NCBI GenBank assembly: GCA_029250625.1
Contig: JAQXEX010000087.1
Span: 1 to 50,666 of the forward strand
Reading direction: 5' to 3'
Length of the DNA: 50,666 nt
From: Candidatus Poseidonia sp.
GTDB taxonomy: Archaea; Thermoplasmatota; Poseidoniia; Poseidoniales; Poseidoniaceae
Positions 25,375 through 34,752 of the stretch are shown here, one piece after another. A model generated the notes under the pieces. It saw only the letters and a list, made by a program, of their open reading frames with translations. It had not been told where the DNA came from and did not search any database. How positions within the stretch are numbered: position 1 is the first letter of the stretch; each line of letters begins with the position of its first letter. The translations under genes were made by a program, and so were the position numbers.

Positions 25375-25974
25375 ATGGCCGTTCACGAAAGCGTTCTCGC
25401 TCATCCTCAATGGGACCGACTTGCTGCATTGGTTCACGACCTGGCGTTCCTTGACGGAGGCAGTGATGATGCGTTCACACTCGCCAGCGGAAGGAACTCC
25501 CGCTGGTTTTTTGATACCAAGCCAGTGATGATGCACCCCGAAGCCGCTGGCATCCTCGGGTCCCTCCTCAACGTGCGGATGAAATCCCTTGAAGCCGACT
25601 TTGTGGGGGGATTGGAACTCGGCGCAGTCCCGCTCACAGCAATTGTCATCACCTCCCCTGATGCATCTCCTGCACTGCGTGGATTCATGGTCAGGAAAGA
25701 ACCCAAGGGCCGAGGGGGGCGTAAGACCAACAACCCGCCTGGAATCGAGGGCTCTTCGCTGGACGGAGGCGGAAGGGTTGTCGTTGTTGAAGACGTCACA
25801 ACCACCGGCGGTTCATCGATCAAGGCTGTTGAACGAATTCATGCCGATACAAAATGTCAAGTGGTTGGGGTCATCAGTATCGTGGACCGAGAAGAGGGGG
25901 CTGAGGAAGCGTTTGCCGAAGCCGGCATTCACTTCGAGAGTTTGCTCACCCGAAGTCACATTGCTGATTTGTGA
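25375..25974 (+). CDS. pyrE: Orotate phosphoribosyltransferase
   Basis: PyrE makes orotidine 5'-phosphate from orotate and PRPP in pyrimidine synthesis. The 199-residue protein has the type I PRTase fold: FTLASGRNSRWFFDTKP near the N-terminus, GGLELGAVPL in the middle, the flexible-loop FMVRKEPKGRGGRK, and the PRPP-binding VVVVEDVTTTGGSS (about residues 138-151). Length and motif order match archaeal and bacterial PyrE. No Shine-Dalgarno precedes ATG 25375, so a short-leader or leaderless message is possible. A methyltransferase gene follows after nine bases. Confidence 0.95.
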   Translation: MAVHESVLAHPQWDRLAALVHDLAFLDGGSDDAFTLASGRNSRWFFDTKPVMMHPEAAGILGSLLNVRMKSLEADFVGGLELGAVPLTAIVITSPDASPALRGFMVRKEPKGRGGRKTNNPPGIEGSSLDGGGRVVVVEDVTTTGGSSIKAVERIHADTKCQVVGVISIVDREEGAEEAFAEAGIHFESLLTRSHIADL

Positions 25975-25983
25975 GGGGTTTGA

Positions 25984-27276
25984 ATGCATACAGTTCTCGA
26001 CCCGTCTCTCGTTGACGAAGAGGGGTTGACCGAGCAAGCACAGGACAAGACCGCTCCTCGCGGAATGCTCTTTTTTCACGCAAGAGACGGGCAACCGCTC
26101 TCAACACCCTGGCAGGTGGCTACGGCTCGGTCAATGATGCTCAGCCAATGCGACTTGGCGCAAGGCCTCATTGTCGACTGTGCCTGCGGTAGCGGCCTTC
26201 AACTTGCAGCACATGCATCCGTCCTCAGCAGGCCCGCTGTTGGGATTGAACTCTCTCCACAGCGCGCTCAAGCCAGTGCGAAAAACCTGCATATCGTAGC
26301 ACGCCAACAAAAAGCAGAACAAAAGAGATGGTTCCGAGAAAGTCGGATTCTATCAGGCGATGGAACCGATGCTTCGGGGGCGTTGGCTGCTTTGGAGATG
26401 GATTCAGAGAACGCGGTAGCCTTGCTCCACCTCGACCCGGCTCGCCCTCGCAACAGTAGGACGCACGGACTGGATGAAATGCAACCTCGCTTGGACGCAG
26501 TGTTTTCAGCTTGGGCTCCGTATTTTGCCGATCACCCCCGTGGACCTGGACTGTTGCTGGACCTTTCTCCTCGGTTGACTTCAACCCAGCGTGATGAGGT
26601 AGAAGGGTTGGTCGACAGCGTCTGGCCGAACATTGAACGCACATGGGTTTGGACCTCACGTGGGCGTGGACGGGTGGACCGTCTGGCATTATGGCTCGGA
26701 GCAGCCTCCTCAAAGAACACCGCTCGTCGATTTGTTCGAATCCCACCCAAACTCGGAGACCGGCCGTTGATTCTTTCAACATCGGGCAAGAACGACGGCG
26801 ATTCTGCACTTCCGAAACAACTCATCCATCCCCCAAAACGGGGCGAATACGTGAGTATTTTGGACGCAGCTCTGCTTGAAAGCGGTTTGGTGGGCGCCTG
26901 GCTTGAGGAAGTGTCCAAGGAGTCCATGAAAAGGTGGGCCAGCGTAGAAGGACGCCGCCCTCAGTTGCATCACGAACATCCCCTGCGTTTAGGAGATGAA
27001 CGCCATGCATTGTTGGTCCAAGCAACGGGTCGAGTCGTGGAGTTGATTCGCGAACCGCTCTCGGATGAAACCATTGACGGATTGGTCAACATTGCACTGG
27101 AGCACAACATGAAATCGTTGACCCTCCGCCTCAACTTGGACCCCGCTGACCAACCTAAATGGCAGGGCTCGCTTGACCGCCAATTGAGTCGAAGGCATGG
27201 GGAACGAGATGGTTTTGTAACCCAGCATCCGAACGGGGATGTCTTGCTGTTGTGCGTTTGTCATTCAGATTCGTGA
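25984..27276 (+). CDS. Class I SAM-dependent methyltransferase with THUMP-like C-terminus
   Basis: A 430-residue protein. The Rossmann-fold methyltransferase domain (about 40-230) has motif I IVDCACGSGLQLAAH, the acidic ribose contact VGIELSPQRAQ and a LLHLDPARPR motif near 154-163. This layout resembles the family with a THUMP-like C-terminal domain, which here would be about 240-430 (ALLESGLVGAWLEE, HPLRLG). Relatives are predicted RNA methyltransferases; the target is not evident. GAGGGG lies just upstream of ATG 25984, and it shares a transcript with pyrE. Assignment to the methyltransferase fold is firm, the substrate class is inference. Confidence 0.82.
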   Translation: MHTVLDPSLVDEEGLTEQAQDKTAPRGMLFFHARDGQPLSTPWQVATARSMMLSQCDLAQGLIVDCACGSGLQLAAHASVLSRPAVGIELSPQRAQASAKNLHIVARQQKAEQKRWFRESRILSGDGTDASGALAALEMDSENAVALLHLDPARPRNSRTHGLDEMQPRLDAVFSAWAPYFADHPRGPGLLLDLSPRLTSTQRDEVEGLVDSVWPNIERTWVWTSRGRGRVDRLALWLGAASSKNTARRFVRIPPKLGDRPLILSTSGKNDGDSALPKQLIHPPKRGEYVSILDAALLESGLVGAWLEEVSKESMKRWASVEGRRPQLHHEHPLRLGDERHALLVQATGRVVELIREPLSDETIDGLVNIALEHNMKSLTLRLNLDPADQPKWQGSLDRQLSRRHGERDGFVTQHPNGDVLLLCVCHSDS

Positions 27277-27340
27277 ACAAGCCACCTCCCAAATCATGCC
27301 TTTTGAGACTCAGTGGCGCGAATGTGACCATCGCGGTCTT

Positions 27341-27348
27341 CATATACG
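27341..27348 (+). promoter_or_regulatory. Candidate TATA box for the ribosomal/RNAP operon
   Basis: CATATACG lies 56 bases before the S13 start and would place the RNA start near 27370. A Shine-Dalgarno GAGGTGA then precedes the S13 ATG. The 127-bp gap after the methyltransferase gene supports a separate promoter here. The call is from position and composition only. Confidence 0.35.
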
Positions 27349-27403
27349 GGAGGCAAGTCGGAGGCCTGCTTGACACTATGTGTAAGCGTTGAGGTGAAAG
27401 AAC

Positions 27404-27874
27404 ATGGCACGACCAAAGGATGAGGAGCTAGGAGAAGACTTCTCGTATATCCTACGTATGGCAGATACCGATATGGACGGACTTAAGCCCCTGGCTACCG
27501 CCCTAACCTCAGTCAAGGGAGTCGGTCACCGAACCGCTACTCAAATCTGTAAGAACACAGGCTTTGACGCTCACCAACTCGCTGGTTTCCTTTCAATCGA
27601 GCAACAAGAAGAACTTCGCTTGGCCATTGAGAACTACGCTGAAAAAGCACCGTTGTGGATGCTTAACCGACAACGTGACCTTGAGACCGGCGACGAAATT
27701 CACCTCACCGGCCAACAAGTACGATTCACTCTCGAAGACGACATTAACCGTCTTCGTACCATGAAGTGTTACCGTGGTGTACGCCACGCATCGGGCAACA
27801 AGGTCCGTGGACAGCGCGGACGTTCAAACGGCCGTGGTGGACTCACCCTTGGTGTGAGCCGAAAGAAGGCATGA
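27404..27874 (+). CDS. rps13: Ribosomal protein S13 (uS13)
   Basis: The 156-residue product is an archaeal/eukaryotic-length S13 of the 30S head, contacting 16S rRNA and the P-site tRNA. It has the helix-two-turn-helix segment VKGVGHRTATQICKNTG, the long central helix, and the signature CYRGVRHASGNKVRGQRG followed by the basic tail. It is the first gene of the S13-S4-S11-RpoD cluster conserved across archaea. GAGGTGA is seven bases before its ATG, and S4 follows after 13 bases. Confidence 0.97.
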   Translation: MARPKDEELGEDFSYILRMADTDMDGLKPLATALTSVKGVGHRTATQICKNTGFDAHQLAGFLSIEQQEELRLAIENYAEKAPLWMLNRQRDLETGDEIHLTGQQVRFTLEDDINRLRTMKCYRGVRHASGNKVRGQRGRSNGRGGLTLGVSRKKA

Positions 27875-27887
27875 GGAGGAATGAAGT

Positions 27888-28541
27888 ATGGGAGAGCCAA
27901 AGTTTTCACGACCTAAATTTGACACACCTTCCCACCCGTGGAAGGCAGGACGAATTGAAGAAGAACACGCCATCAAGGCCAATCATGGTCTCAAGAACAT
28001 GCGTGAAATTTGGAAGGCAAAGTCCCAACTCCGCCGTCATCGACGTCAGGCTATGCGCTTGATCGGTACAGTGGATACCACCGAAGGCCACGGAAAGCGT
28101 GAGATGGATGACTTGCTTCATTCCCTTTACAAGAAAGGACTCATTGAATCCAACGCTAGCCTTGACGACATTCTGTCTCTTGGCACAGAAGAAATTCTTA
28201 GCCGACGACTCCAAGCCCAGGTTTACTACAAAGGTCTTGCATGCTCTATGAAGCAAGCCCGCCAACTCGTGACCCACGGACAAATCTGTGTTGGAGAGCA
28301 AAAGGTCTCCATTCCTTCGTACCCGGTTTCTCGAGACGAAGAAGGCGACTTGCGCTACCATCCTTCCTCTCCACTCAACAACCCAGAACACGCCATTCGC
28401 AAGGCCATTGAAGGTCGCCGTGAATCCGCTGAATACGAAGAGGAAGAAGTCGACCCCGTCGCTACGCCAGAATTTGCTGAAGAAGTTCAAGCAGCTGGTG
28501 AAGCCGCAAACGCAGAACAAGCTGAAGGAGGTGCTGAGTGA
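27888..28541 (+). CDS. rps4: Ribosomal protein S4 (uS4)
   Basis: S4 nucleates 30S assembly by binding 16S rRNA. The N-terminal region is archaeal in type ([20 protein letters not shown]). The S4 RNA-binding domain is seen as [24 protein letters not shown] split over about residues 105-128, then [18 protein letters not shown]. The C-terminal ~40 residues form an acidic, Ala/Glu-rich tail, longer than usual. GAGGA precedes ATG 27888, and the TGA overlaps the S11 ATG by one base, giving tight translational coupling. Confidence 0.96.
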   Translation: MGEPKFSRPKFDTPSHPWKAGRIEEEHAIKANHGLKNMREIWKAKSQLRRHRRQAMRLIGTVDTTEGHGKREMDDLLHSLYKKGLIESNASLDDILSLGTEEILSRRLQAQVYYKGLACSMKQARQLVTHGQICVGEQKVSIPSYPVSRDEEGDLRYHPSSPLNNPEHAIRKAIEGRRESAEYEEEEVDPVATPEFAEEVQAAGEAANAEQAEGGAE

Positions 28542-28924
28542 TGTCCCGCAAAGCTATCGTCAACATCTTCAGTTCATACAACAACATTCTGATGACCGCT
28601 ACCGACCTTACCGGAGCTGAAACCATTGTCACCTGTAACGGTGGCGAAGTGGTCAAGGCAGGAAAGGACAAGGGCGGACAATTCGCAGCAACTCGCTCTG
28701 CAGAACGCCTTGCAGACGCACTTCGCGACAAGGAATTTACAGAACTAATCGTCAAATACCGAGCCCCTGGAGGCAACCTCTCCAACAACACAGGGCCCGG
28801 TGCACAAGCGGCTATCCGAGCCTTGACCCGTGCTGGTATGACCATCTCTCGTATCGAGGATGTTACACCAATCGCTCACGACGGCACCAAGAAGAAAGGT
28901 GGACGTCGTGGACGCCGTGTCTGA
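28541..28924 (+). CDS. rps11: Ribosomal protein S11 (uS11)
   Basis: S11 sits on the 30S platform near the mRNA exit site. The 127-residue product shows [21 protein letters not shown], the central [15 protein letters not shown], and the closing [26 protein letters not shown] pieces of the family. I prefer ATG 28541, overlapping the S4 stop as TGATG; a GTG lies one codon upstream. The RNA polymerase subunit D gene follows after an 18-base gap holding AGGTGA. Confidence 0.97.
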   Translation: MSRKAIVNIFSSYNNILMTATDLTGAETIVTCNGGEVVKAGKDKGGQFAATRSAERLADALRDKEFTELIVKYRAPGGNLSNNTGPGAQAAIRALTRAGMTISRIEDVTPIAHDGTKKKGGRRGRRV

Positions 28925-28942
28925 TGAAAACAGGTGATTACC

Positions 28943-29875
28943 ATGAAGACTGAAATCGTAGAAGGCTGGCCTCAAGGTCATGAAATCCGAATCCTGCTCA
29001 GCGAAACTGATGCTGCACAAGTCAACGCCATTCGCCGGGCTCTCATTGCAGATGTACCCAAGCTAGCAATTACACGAGTTGACTTCTCACAAGGTGTTAC
29101 TCAAGACAACAAAGGCGATGTCGTGGAATCCGTGAACGTTTTGCCCGATGAAGTTCTTGCACACCGACTGGCCATGATCCCCATTCCTACACACCCAAAA
29201 GAAGGCCTTGTCTTCCCTGATGATTGTGACAACTGCCGTGATGTCGTTGAAAAGGACAAGGGTTGCCCAATGTGTCAAGTCCTTTACACCCTTTCAGCAC
29301 GTGGACCATCCGCAGATTCCGATGAACCTTACAAGACCGTTTATGCTGGAGACATTACCACCATTTCCGACCCCGTCTTTGACATCCTCCCTGAACACAA
29401 GCAAATTCCGCTTACACTTCTTGCCCCTGGACAATTCCTTGAATTCTATGCATTCGCAGTCCTTGGCCGAGGCCGAGACCATGCTAAATGGACCCCTGCA
29501 GCAGCAGTTGGTTTCCGACCACAGCAAGTTGCCGTTCTCAAGAAGCCAAAGAAGGCAAGCATTCTCTTCGACTTGGGACTCAAAACCTCTGACGGCTCCG
29601 CTATTGATGCAAAGTTGTTCGGCAAGGATAAGAAAATCACCAACATCAATCACGTGATTGATCTTGAGAAGGCGCTTCACCAAGTCGGTGGAGGCACTGG
29701 CCGTGATGTTGACTTTGATGATGCAATCGTCATGGAGACCATTGACAACGCCTATGTGTTCTCATACGAAACAGATGGAAGTTTGGACCCGGTCACCGCC
29801 TTCAACATGGCACTTAGTGAACTAAACCAACGCTTCGTCGACCTCGGTGAAGACTTGAAATCAGCATTGGCTTGA
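28943..29875 (+). CDS. rpoD: RNA polymerase subunit D (Rpo3)
   Basis: Subunit D, the homologue of bacterial alpha and eukaryotic Rpb3, pairs with subunit L to start RNAP assembly. The 310-residue protein has the dimerisation part (AQVNAIRRALIADVPKLAI and VNVLPDEVLAHRLAMIP). A Cys-rich insert, CDNC then CPMC (about residues 93-112), matches the ferredoxin-like Fe-S domain found in many archaeal D subunits. The C-terminal LSELNQRFVDLGEDL helix completes the fold. ATG 28943 is preceded by AGGTGA; a GTG at 28934 is less likely. Next is pantoate kinase, not the usual L18e. Confidence 0.96.
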   Translation: MKTEIVEGWPQGHEIRILLSETDAAQVNAIRRALIADVPKLAITRVDFSQGVTQDNKGDVVESVNVLPDEVLAHRLAMIPIPTHPKEGLVFPDDCDNCRDVVEKDKGCPMCQVLYTLSARGPSADSDEPYKTVYAGDITTISDPVFDILPEHKQIPLTLLAPGQFLEFYAFAVLGRGRDHAKWTPAAAVGFRPQQVAVLKKPKKASILFDLGLKTSDGSAIDAKLFGKDKKITNINHVIDLEKALHQVGGGTGRDVDFDDAIVMETIDNAYVFSYETDGSLDPVTAFNMALSELNQRFVDLGEDLKSALA

Positions 29876-29934
29876 AGCCAATACTCACACAGCCTTCTTG
29901 ACAGGGGGCTTCGTCTCCGTACCAGGGTGAGCCA

Positions 29935-30984
29935 TTGATTGAACATCGCAGTGGAGGCCACATCACCCTCTTGTTCTCAATTGACAAGACGCCTCGTTTG
30001 CCCCGTTCACAAGGAAGTCTTGGGGCTGGCTTTACCATTCACCATGGCGTCATTATCAAAGCACGTCTTGTGCAAAGTGATCGCTCCTCTCCTGTACCTC
30101 AAGCAGGAAGTCAACCGGAAGCAAAAGCGCCCCAATCCAAGGATGCACAAATTCACCTCACCATCACGGACGCCAGCGGTCGAGCTGTAGAAGACTCCAA
30201 CCTGTATCTTGACTTGATTCAGGGGTGCAGAGAAGCGACTTTACTGCGACCTCATGAAGGTCTTGAAGCCGAGATCAGTATTGAATGCCCACTCAGCCAA
30301 GGATTTGGTATGTCTGCGGCTGGACTGATGGCTATGGGTAATGTTCTGCATCAGTTGACGGGTCGTGGGCGTTTGAATCAGTATTACAAAATCGCTCACA
30401 GAATTGAGCGGCAACACGGGGCAGGGCTTGGCGATGTACTGGGAGCCTCTGTTGGTGGCGTCGAATTACGATTGCAACCAGGAGCGCCTGGATGGCCAGG
30501 TCAGGCCGTAAGCTTCGCGGCTGACATTCCAGTGTTGCTTGTTTGGGACGGAGGAAGTGCGAAGCACACTTCCGATTACATTGACAATCCAGAATGGCAG
30601 CATTCCATAACTCAAGCAGGATTGTCATGCATGGAAACACTACGGGTTGGTGAATGGGAACCTGGGAGATGGAAGGATTTGCTTCAACAATCTCAACAAT
30701 TCGCTCAACAATCCGGTATGATGGAAGAGGCTGTCCGAGCAGAATTGCGCAGAAAAGTTGCTACTACTTTGGTTGAGATAGGCCTTCAAGGCCGTCTTGC
30801 GGTTCGACTGTGCATGTTGGGAACGTCCGTAGCCGTCCTGCCCCGAACGTTGGAGGATGTGCCTGAAATCGAGGAATATGAGCGTCTTACAGACCTTCTA
30901 CAAAAGGCTGGGAGAGGCGTGTTGCTCACCGGTGTTGCGCCGATCACTACGACTCATCAAAAGCAGAGAGATCAAGAGGACTAG
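29935..30984 (+). CDS. Pantoate kinase (GHMP family)
   Basis: Pantoate kinase phosphorylates pantoate in the archaeal route to coenzyme A, upstream of phosphopantothenate synthetase. The 349-residue protein shows GHITLLFSI and GSLGAGFTIHHGV near the N-terminus, the GHMP phosphate loop CPLSQGFGMSAAGLMA (about 120-135), and HRIERQHGAGLGDVLGASVGG. The C-terminal RLAVRLCMLGTSVAVLP fits the family. No ATG is available; I chose TTG 29935 because GGTGA (29926-29930) precedes it and the family's N-terminal motif begins at once. It overlaps the convergent CDIN1-like gene by 38 bases. Confidence 0.88.
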   Translation: MIEHRSGGHITLLFSIDKTPRLPRSQGSLGAGFTIHHGVIIKARLVQSDRSSPVPQAGSQPEAKAPQSKDAQIHLTITDASGRAVEDSNLYLDLIQGCREATLLRPHEGLEAEISIECPLSQGFGMSAAGLMAMGNVLHQLTGRGRLNQYYKIAHRIERQHGAGLGDVLGASVGGVELRLQPGAPGWPGQAVSFAADIPVLLVWDGGSAKHTSDYIDNPEWQHSITQAGLSCMETLRVGEWEPGRWKDLLQQSQQFAQQSGMMEEAVRAELRRKVATTLVEIGLQGRLAVRLCMLGTSVAVLPRTLEDVPEIEEYERLTDLLQKAGRGVLLTGVAPITTTHQKQRDQED

Positions 30985-31981
30985 CATCCAACATGGTTAC
31001 GCCAGGGATGTAGAGGTTTTCAGAAAATCCGTGTCGGTAAACAATAGCACCGCTCCCCCACTCATCGATGTATCGAAGCATCTGTTTCTTGGTCTTCTTT
31101 CGTTGAAAGTCAACGTCACCGCCATAGAAATGTTTAGCATCAATCCAAGCAACTGGGCGGCCGTTGATGATGACATGATCCAAGAACAGTAAATCGGGAG
31201 TGCGGATGGGCCGGCCATGTTCAGCCATCTGTTCTGCAACCATCTCAGGTTGCCTTCGGATTCGAACCCCTTGAGCTTCAAACCAGTCTGCAAGGATGTC
31301 TTCAAACAAATCGGCTCTGACCTGTGTTTCAGATTGGTCTACATTTGAAACTCGGTCCGCTGCTTCTGCTGCCTTGAACTCGTCTTGTTCACGTTGCTTC
31401 ATCGATGTGGGTGAACGAAGACTTTCCTTGATCTTCTTTTTCGACCAACCGTTGGCTTCCAGTACAACGCGAAAAACATTCATCGGTGGGAAATCAAAAT
31501 CCTTGGACAGTTCCACAATCGTGGCGCCTTCTCTGTATTTTGCAGCCATTTTCTTGGCCTTTGACTTCAATTTCCCATGAGAATACACTGTTTTTTGTTG
31601 AAGAAGGGCAGAGCGGAGAGAAAGTGCTTGGTCAAGTGACATGTTCTGTCCTTCAACAAAGGCCGCAATCTCCTCCAATCGTTCGTCCTCAACCCAGCCA
31701 AATTCCCCACGGCGCATGACCGCCCCCGCCACTTGCTCTTCCGATGCGAGCGGTACAGGAGACAACGTCCAATCAAAAGAAAATGTCCGGGGTTCTTTCA
31801 TGTCAGCGGGAAATCCCATCGGGGCTGGTTCGGATGAAAAGCGCTGATTTGCCTTCCCATCCATCGTTTTGACTTCGGAGAGGTGCCGTTCTTCAAGCGA
31901 GGATTTACGGGTACTTCCGTATCTCTTTTTTTGGTTGGAACGGTGCGGTGACCGCCGATCCCGAGAACCTTGACGACCCAT
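30947..31981 (-). CDS. CDIN1 (C15orf41)/TPD-motif protein, predicted nuclease
   Basis: A 344-residue protein. The N-terminus is basic. The middle (about 100-215) is helical with an HTH-like segment (GATIVELSKDFDFPPMNVFRVV). The C-terminal domain (about 235-330) carries RTPDLLFLD and VAWIDAKHFYGG, the TPD sequence motif that defines the family of human CDIN1. That domain resembles a PD-(D/E)xK restriction-endonuclease fold, with the D of TPD and the IDAK Asp/Lys as likely catalytic residues. Its substrate is unknown. I chose ATG 31981; the frame stays open to 32041, but that would leave only 14 bp to the divergent gene. Confidence 0.78.
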   Translation of the reverse strand: MGRQGSRDRRSPHRSNQKKRYGSTRKSSLEERHLSEVKTMDGKANQRFSSEPAPMGFPADMKEPRTFSFDWTLSPVPLASEEQVAGAVMRRGEFGWVEDERLEEIAAFVEGQNMSLDQALSLRSALLQQKTVYSHGKLKSKAKKMAAKYREGATIVELSKDFDFPPMNVFRVVLEANGWSKKKIKESLRSPTSMKQREQDEFKAAEAADRVSNVDQSETQVRADLFEDILADWFEAQGVRIRRQPEMVAEQMAEHGRPIRTPDLLFLDHVIINGRPVAWIDAKHFYGGDVDFQRKKTKKQMLRYIDEWGSGAIVYRHGFSENLYIPGVTMLDASPLDLSAFDES

Positions 31982-32055
31982 GAGCCCCCAACAACGGCGA
32001 CACTCCTTGAAACCTCGCTTACCCTGATGTAAATACTGCAACGCGAGGGGTTCTT

Positions 32056-34752
32056 ATGGAAGACGTACCTGCTAGAACCATGCTCTTCCGTGCCCTATCA
32101 CCACTTGTGGTGGCTTTTTTGCTCACGGTGAGCCTTATTCCACCCGATAATACGGCTGAAGAACCTGAACGCCTCGAGATGGAATTCATCTTGAATTCTA
32201 CCGGAAATAACAGTACTGCTGGATGGATGGTCGGGGCTGGAGGGGATAGTGCTGAACGAATTGGGGGCATGATTCCGCTTGATAACGGTCAATTCTTGGT
32301 CACGGGTTCTTTTGAATCAAGCATTGAGTTCCATGGTGATGTCGAAAGTTATGCAAGCAATGACAGTGATTTAGGGGAAGATTTCTTCCTCGCATGGATT
32401 AATGAAAACGGTACCTGGAACAGAACCCTTTCCGGAGGCAGTTTTGGCCTTGACGTCATCAGCCATTCCGCCGTGCTCGCCGATGGTTCGATCATCGTTG
32501 CTGGAATTTACTGCGGCCTGACCTACCTTGAGACCTGCAACATGACTTTGGGTCAGTTGAGTCCACTGCAAACCACCGAGTCAAATCTAGGAGGTGTATT
32601 TGTCGCCGCTCTGAGCCAAGAAGGTGACTGGCTATGGGCGAGTTCAATCGCTAACGAGCATGAGATGTTCGTAATGGACCTCATGGCGACACAGAGCGGT
32701 CAAATTCACCTGGCAATCAATCACCGAGGCTCTGTTGAAGTCGACAGTGGAACCATCACCGGCAGTGAAATCGAACAAGCAGCCGTTGTTGTTCACGATT
32801 CCAGCGGTCAAGTTATTGCCCACCATTCGACGTTTTCCCCAGGCCCCATAGAACCCATTGGGTGCCTTTGTGAAGATGGTTTTGGTTCAACGTATTTTGC
32901 TTTGAATTTTGAACAATTCATTTCCTTCGATGAATCTGTAGTCTCCAACAACGGTTCAACGGATATCGCGGTCGCCCACTACGGAGTCGACGGATGGCTC
33001 TGGGCCAACAGTGCAGGGGGAGAAGGCGATGAAACACTGGCGGATTGTACTGGGTTAGCCAACGGTGGACTGCGAGTCGTTGGAGATTTCAATCAACAGA
33101 TGATGTTTGACAACCTGTCTACCCTGGTGCCGCAGTGGTATGATTTCTTTGATGCCACCATAAACAGCGACGGAGTATGGACCTCCGCTGACTCGTTTGG
33201 AGGAAACGGTGCTGAACACGCAGTAGGGCTGAAACTGACTCCACAAGGAGACGCCATTATCCTTGGTCTTATGACCGGAAGTTTTCAACTGGGAGACGAG
33301 GTATTGATTGACCAAGACGGTTACAACGATGCGGAACATTACGACATGTTTCTCGCACAAAGGTTAGCCAACGGTTCGTGGGATTGGGCGATTTCAGCCG
33401 GTGGCTCAGGCAACGACTTGGCCCTTGAACTGGCCTTCAACTCCGATGGGTCCCCTGTTGTCGGGTTTATTTCCAATGCTGATGCTGTCATCATCACCCA
33501 TGAATTTGACCAGCGTGATTCCTATGACATGGGGGTTTGGATGTATGTTACTGACCTTGACGCCGATGGCGTTCTTGATGGAATGGACAATTGCCCGAAA
33601 CTGGCCAACACGAATCAGGCCAATTTTGACTTGGATGTCTTTGGTGACCTCTGTGATGATGATGATGACAACGATGGAAAACCAGACTTGGAAGACGATT
33701 GTGATATGAGTTTTGTTGGTTGGTTCAGCAATTCAATAACCGACCATGATGACGATGGATGCCGTGATGCAACAGAAGATTATGATGATGATGCCGATGG
33801 AATTTTTGACAGCAATGATCTGTGTCCCAAAGGTCCTGTTGGATGGATTTCAACTCCCGAGAACGATGTTGAAAGCGATGGATGTTCGGATGTCGACCTC
33901 GATGAGGATGGATTCGTTGACCAATTGGACAACTGTCCCACGGTAGCTAATCCAACCCAAGCGGATCTTGACGGAGACGGTACAGGTGACCCGTGTGATG
34001 ATGATAAGGACGGAGATGGAATCAGTATTCCAGCCGACACTTGCCCTAACGACCTCGAACCTTGGACCTCAACGCTCATCAACGATTACGACCGAGACGG
34101 TTGCTTGGATGCAACGATGGATGAGGACGATGATAATGACGGAGTCAAGGACGCCTTCGATGCCTGTATGATGGGAGAAAAGGGGTGGTTCCTTGATGGC
34201 TCTACGGTTGACCATGATGAAGACGGCTGCCTTGATAGCACGGAGGACGATGATGACGATAACGATGGATTCAAAGACCCAATTGACCGATGCCCGAAAG
34301 GAATCATTGGAGTTTCAGGAACGGGCCAGGACGTGGATGCAGACGGTTGTATCGATTCCGTGGAGGACGATGATGATGACCAAGATGGTGTTCTTGATGT
34401 CCTCGATAGTTGTCCATTCACCAAAACCACAGAAACTGCAAACCTCAACGGATGCAGCCAGTATCAACTTGATGATGACGGGGACGGAGTGAGCAATGCT
34501 TACGATTTCTGCCTGAATACCGGTCAAGGGAATGTGGTTGATGTTCGTGGATGTGCCGTTGATTTAGACGGAGCATCTGGAGAATCCGACGATGGTGGAA
34601 TCACCTTGACAACGGTCATGTTCCTCCTTGCTGCAGCACTTGGCGGGTGGGCACTGGTTACAACCATGCGACGGCCAGAACTTCCACCCCTACCGCCCAA
34701 GCGCCCACAAGACATTGCGCTTCCTTACTCCAGAGACAATGAAAGCGAGTGA
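32056..34752 (+). CDS. Giant surface protein: SBBP-type propeller, thrombospondin-3 calcium repeats, membrane anchor
   Basis: An 898-residue exported protein. A signal peptide lies at about residues 9-30. Residues 50-490 form repeated beta-propeller blades of SBBP type (SAGGEGDETLADCTGL, SFGGNGAEHAVGL, SAGGSGNDLALEL, each followed by a G-x-ITG-like strand). Residues 500-840 are thrombospondin type 3 calcium repeats rich in DxDxDG and paired cysteines (LDADGVLDGMDNCP). A membrane helix (about 849-871) and a Pro-rich 27-residue tail end the protein. It is probably a cell-surface adhesin or binding protein stiffened by calcium. Its stop abuts the leuS stop as TGATCA. ATG 32080 is an alternative start. 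Confidence 0.85.
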   Translation: MEDVPARTMLFRALSPLVVAFLLTVSLIPPDNTAEEPERLEMEFILNSTGNNSTAGWMVGAGGDSAERIGGMIPLDNGQFLVTGSFESSIEFHGDVESYASNDSDLGEDFFLAWINENGTWNRTLSGGSFGLDVISHSAVLADGSIIVAGIYCGLTYLETCNMTLGQLSPLQTTESNLGGVFVAALSQEGDWLWASSIANEHEMFVMDLMATQSGQIHLAINHRGSVEVDSGTITGSEIEQAAVVVHDSSGQVIAHHSTFSPGPIEPIGCLCEDGFGSTYFALNFEQFISFDESVVSNNGSTDIAVAHYGVDGWLWANSAGGEGDETLADCTGLANGGLRVVGDFNQQMMFDNLSTLVPQWYDFFDATINSDGVWTSADSFGGNGAEHAVGLKLTPQGDAIILGLMTGSFQLGDEVLIDQDGYNDAEHYDMFLAQRLANGSWDWAISAGGSGNDLALELAFNSDGSPVVGFISNADAVIITHEFDQRDSYDMGVWMYVTDLDADGVLDGMDNCPKLANTNQANFDLDVFGDLCDDDDDNDGKPDLEDDCDMSFVGWFSNSITDHDDDGCRDATEDYDDDADGIFDSNDLCPKGPVGWISTPENDVESDGCSDVDLDEDGFVDQLDNCPTVANPTQADLDGDGTGDPCDDDKDGDGISIPADTCPNDLEPWTSTLINDYDRDGCLDATMDEDDDNDGVKDAFDACMMGEKGWFLDGSTVDHDEDGCLDSTEDDDDDNDGFKDPIDRCPKGIIGVSGTGQDVDADGCIDSVEDDDDDQDGVLDVLDSCPFTKTTETANLNGCSQYQLDDDGDGVSNAYDFCLNTGQGNVVDVRGCAVDLDGASGESDDGGITLTTVMFLLAAALGGWALVTTMRRPELPPLPPKRPQDIALPYSRDNESE

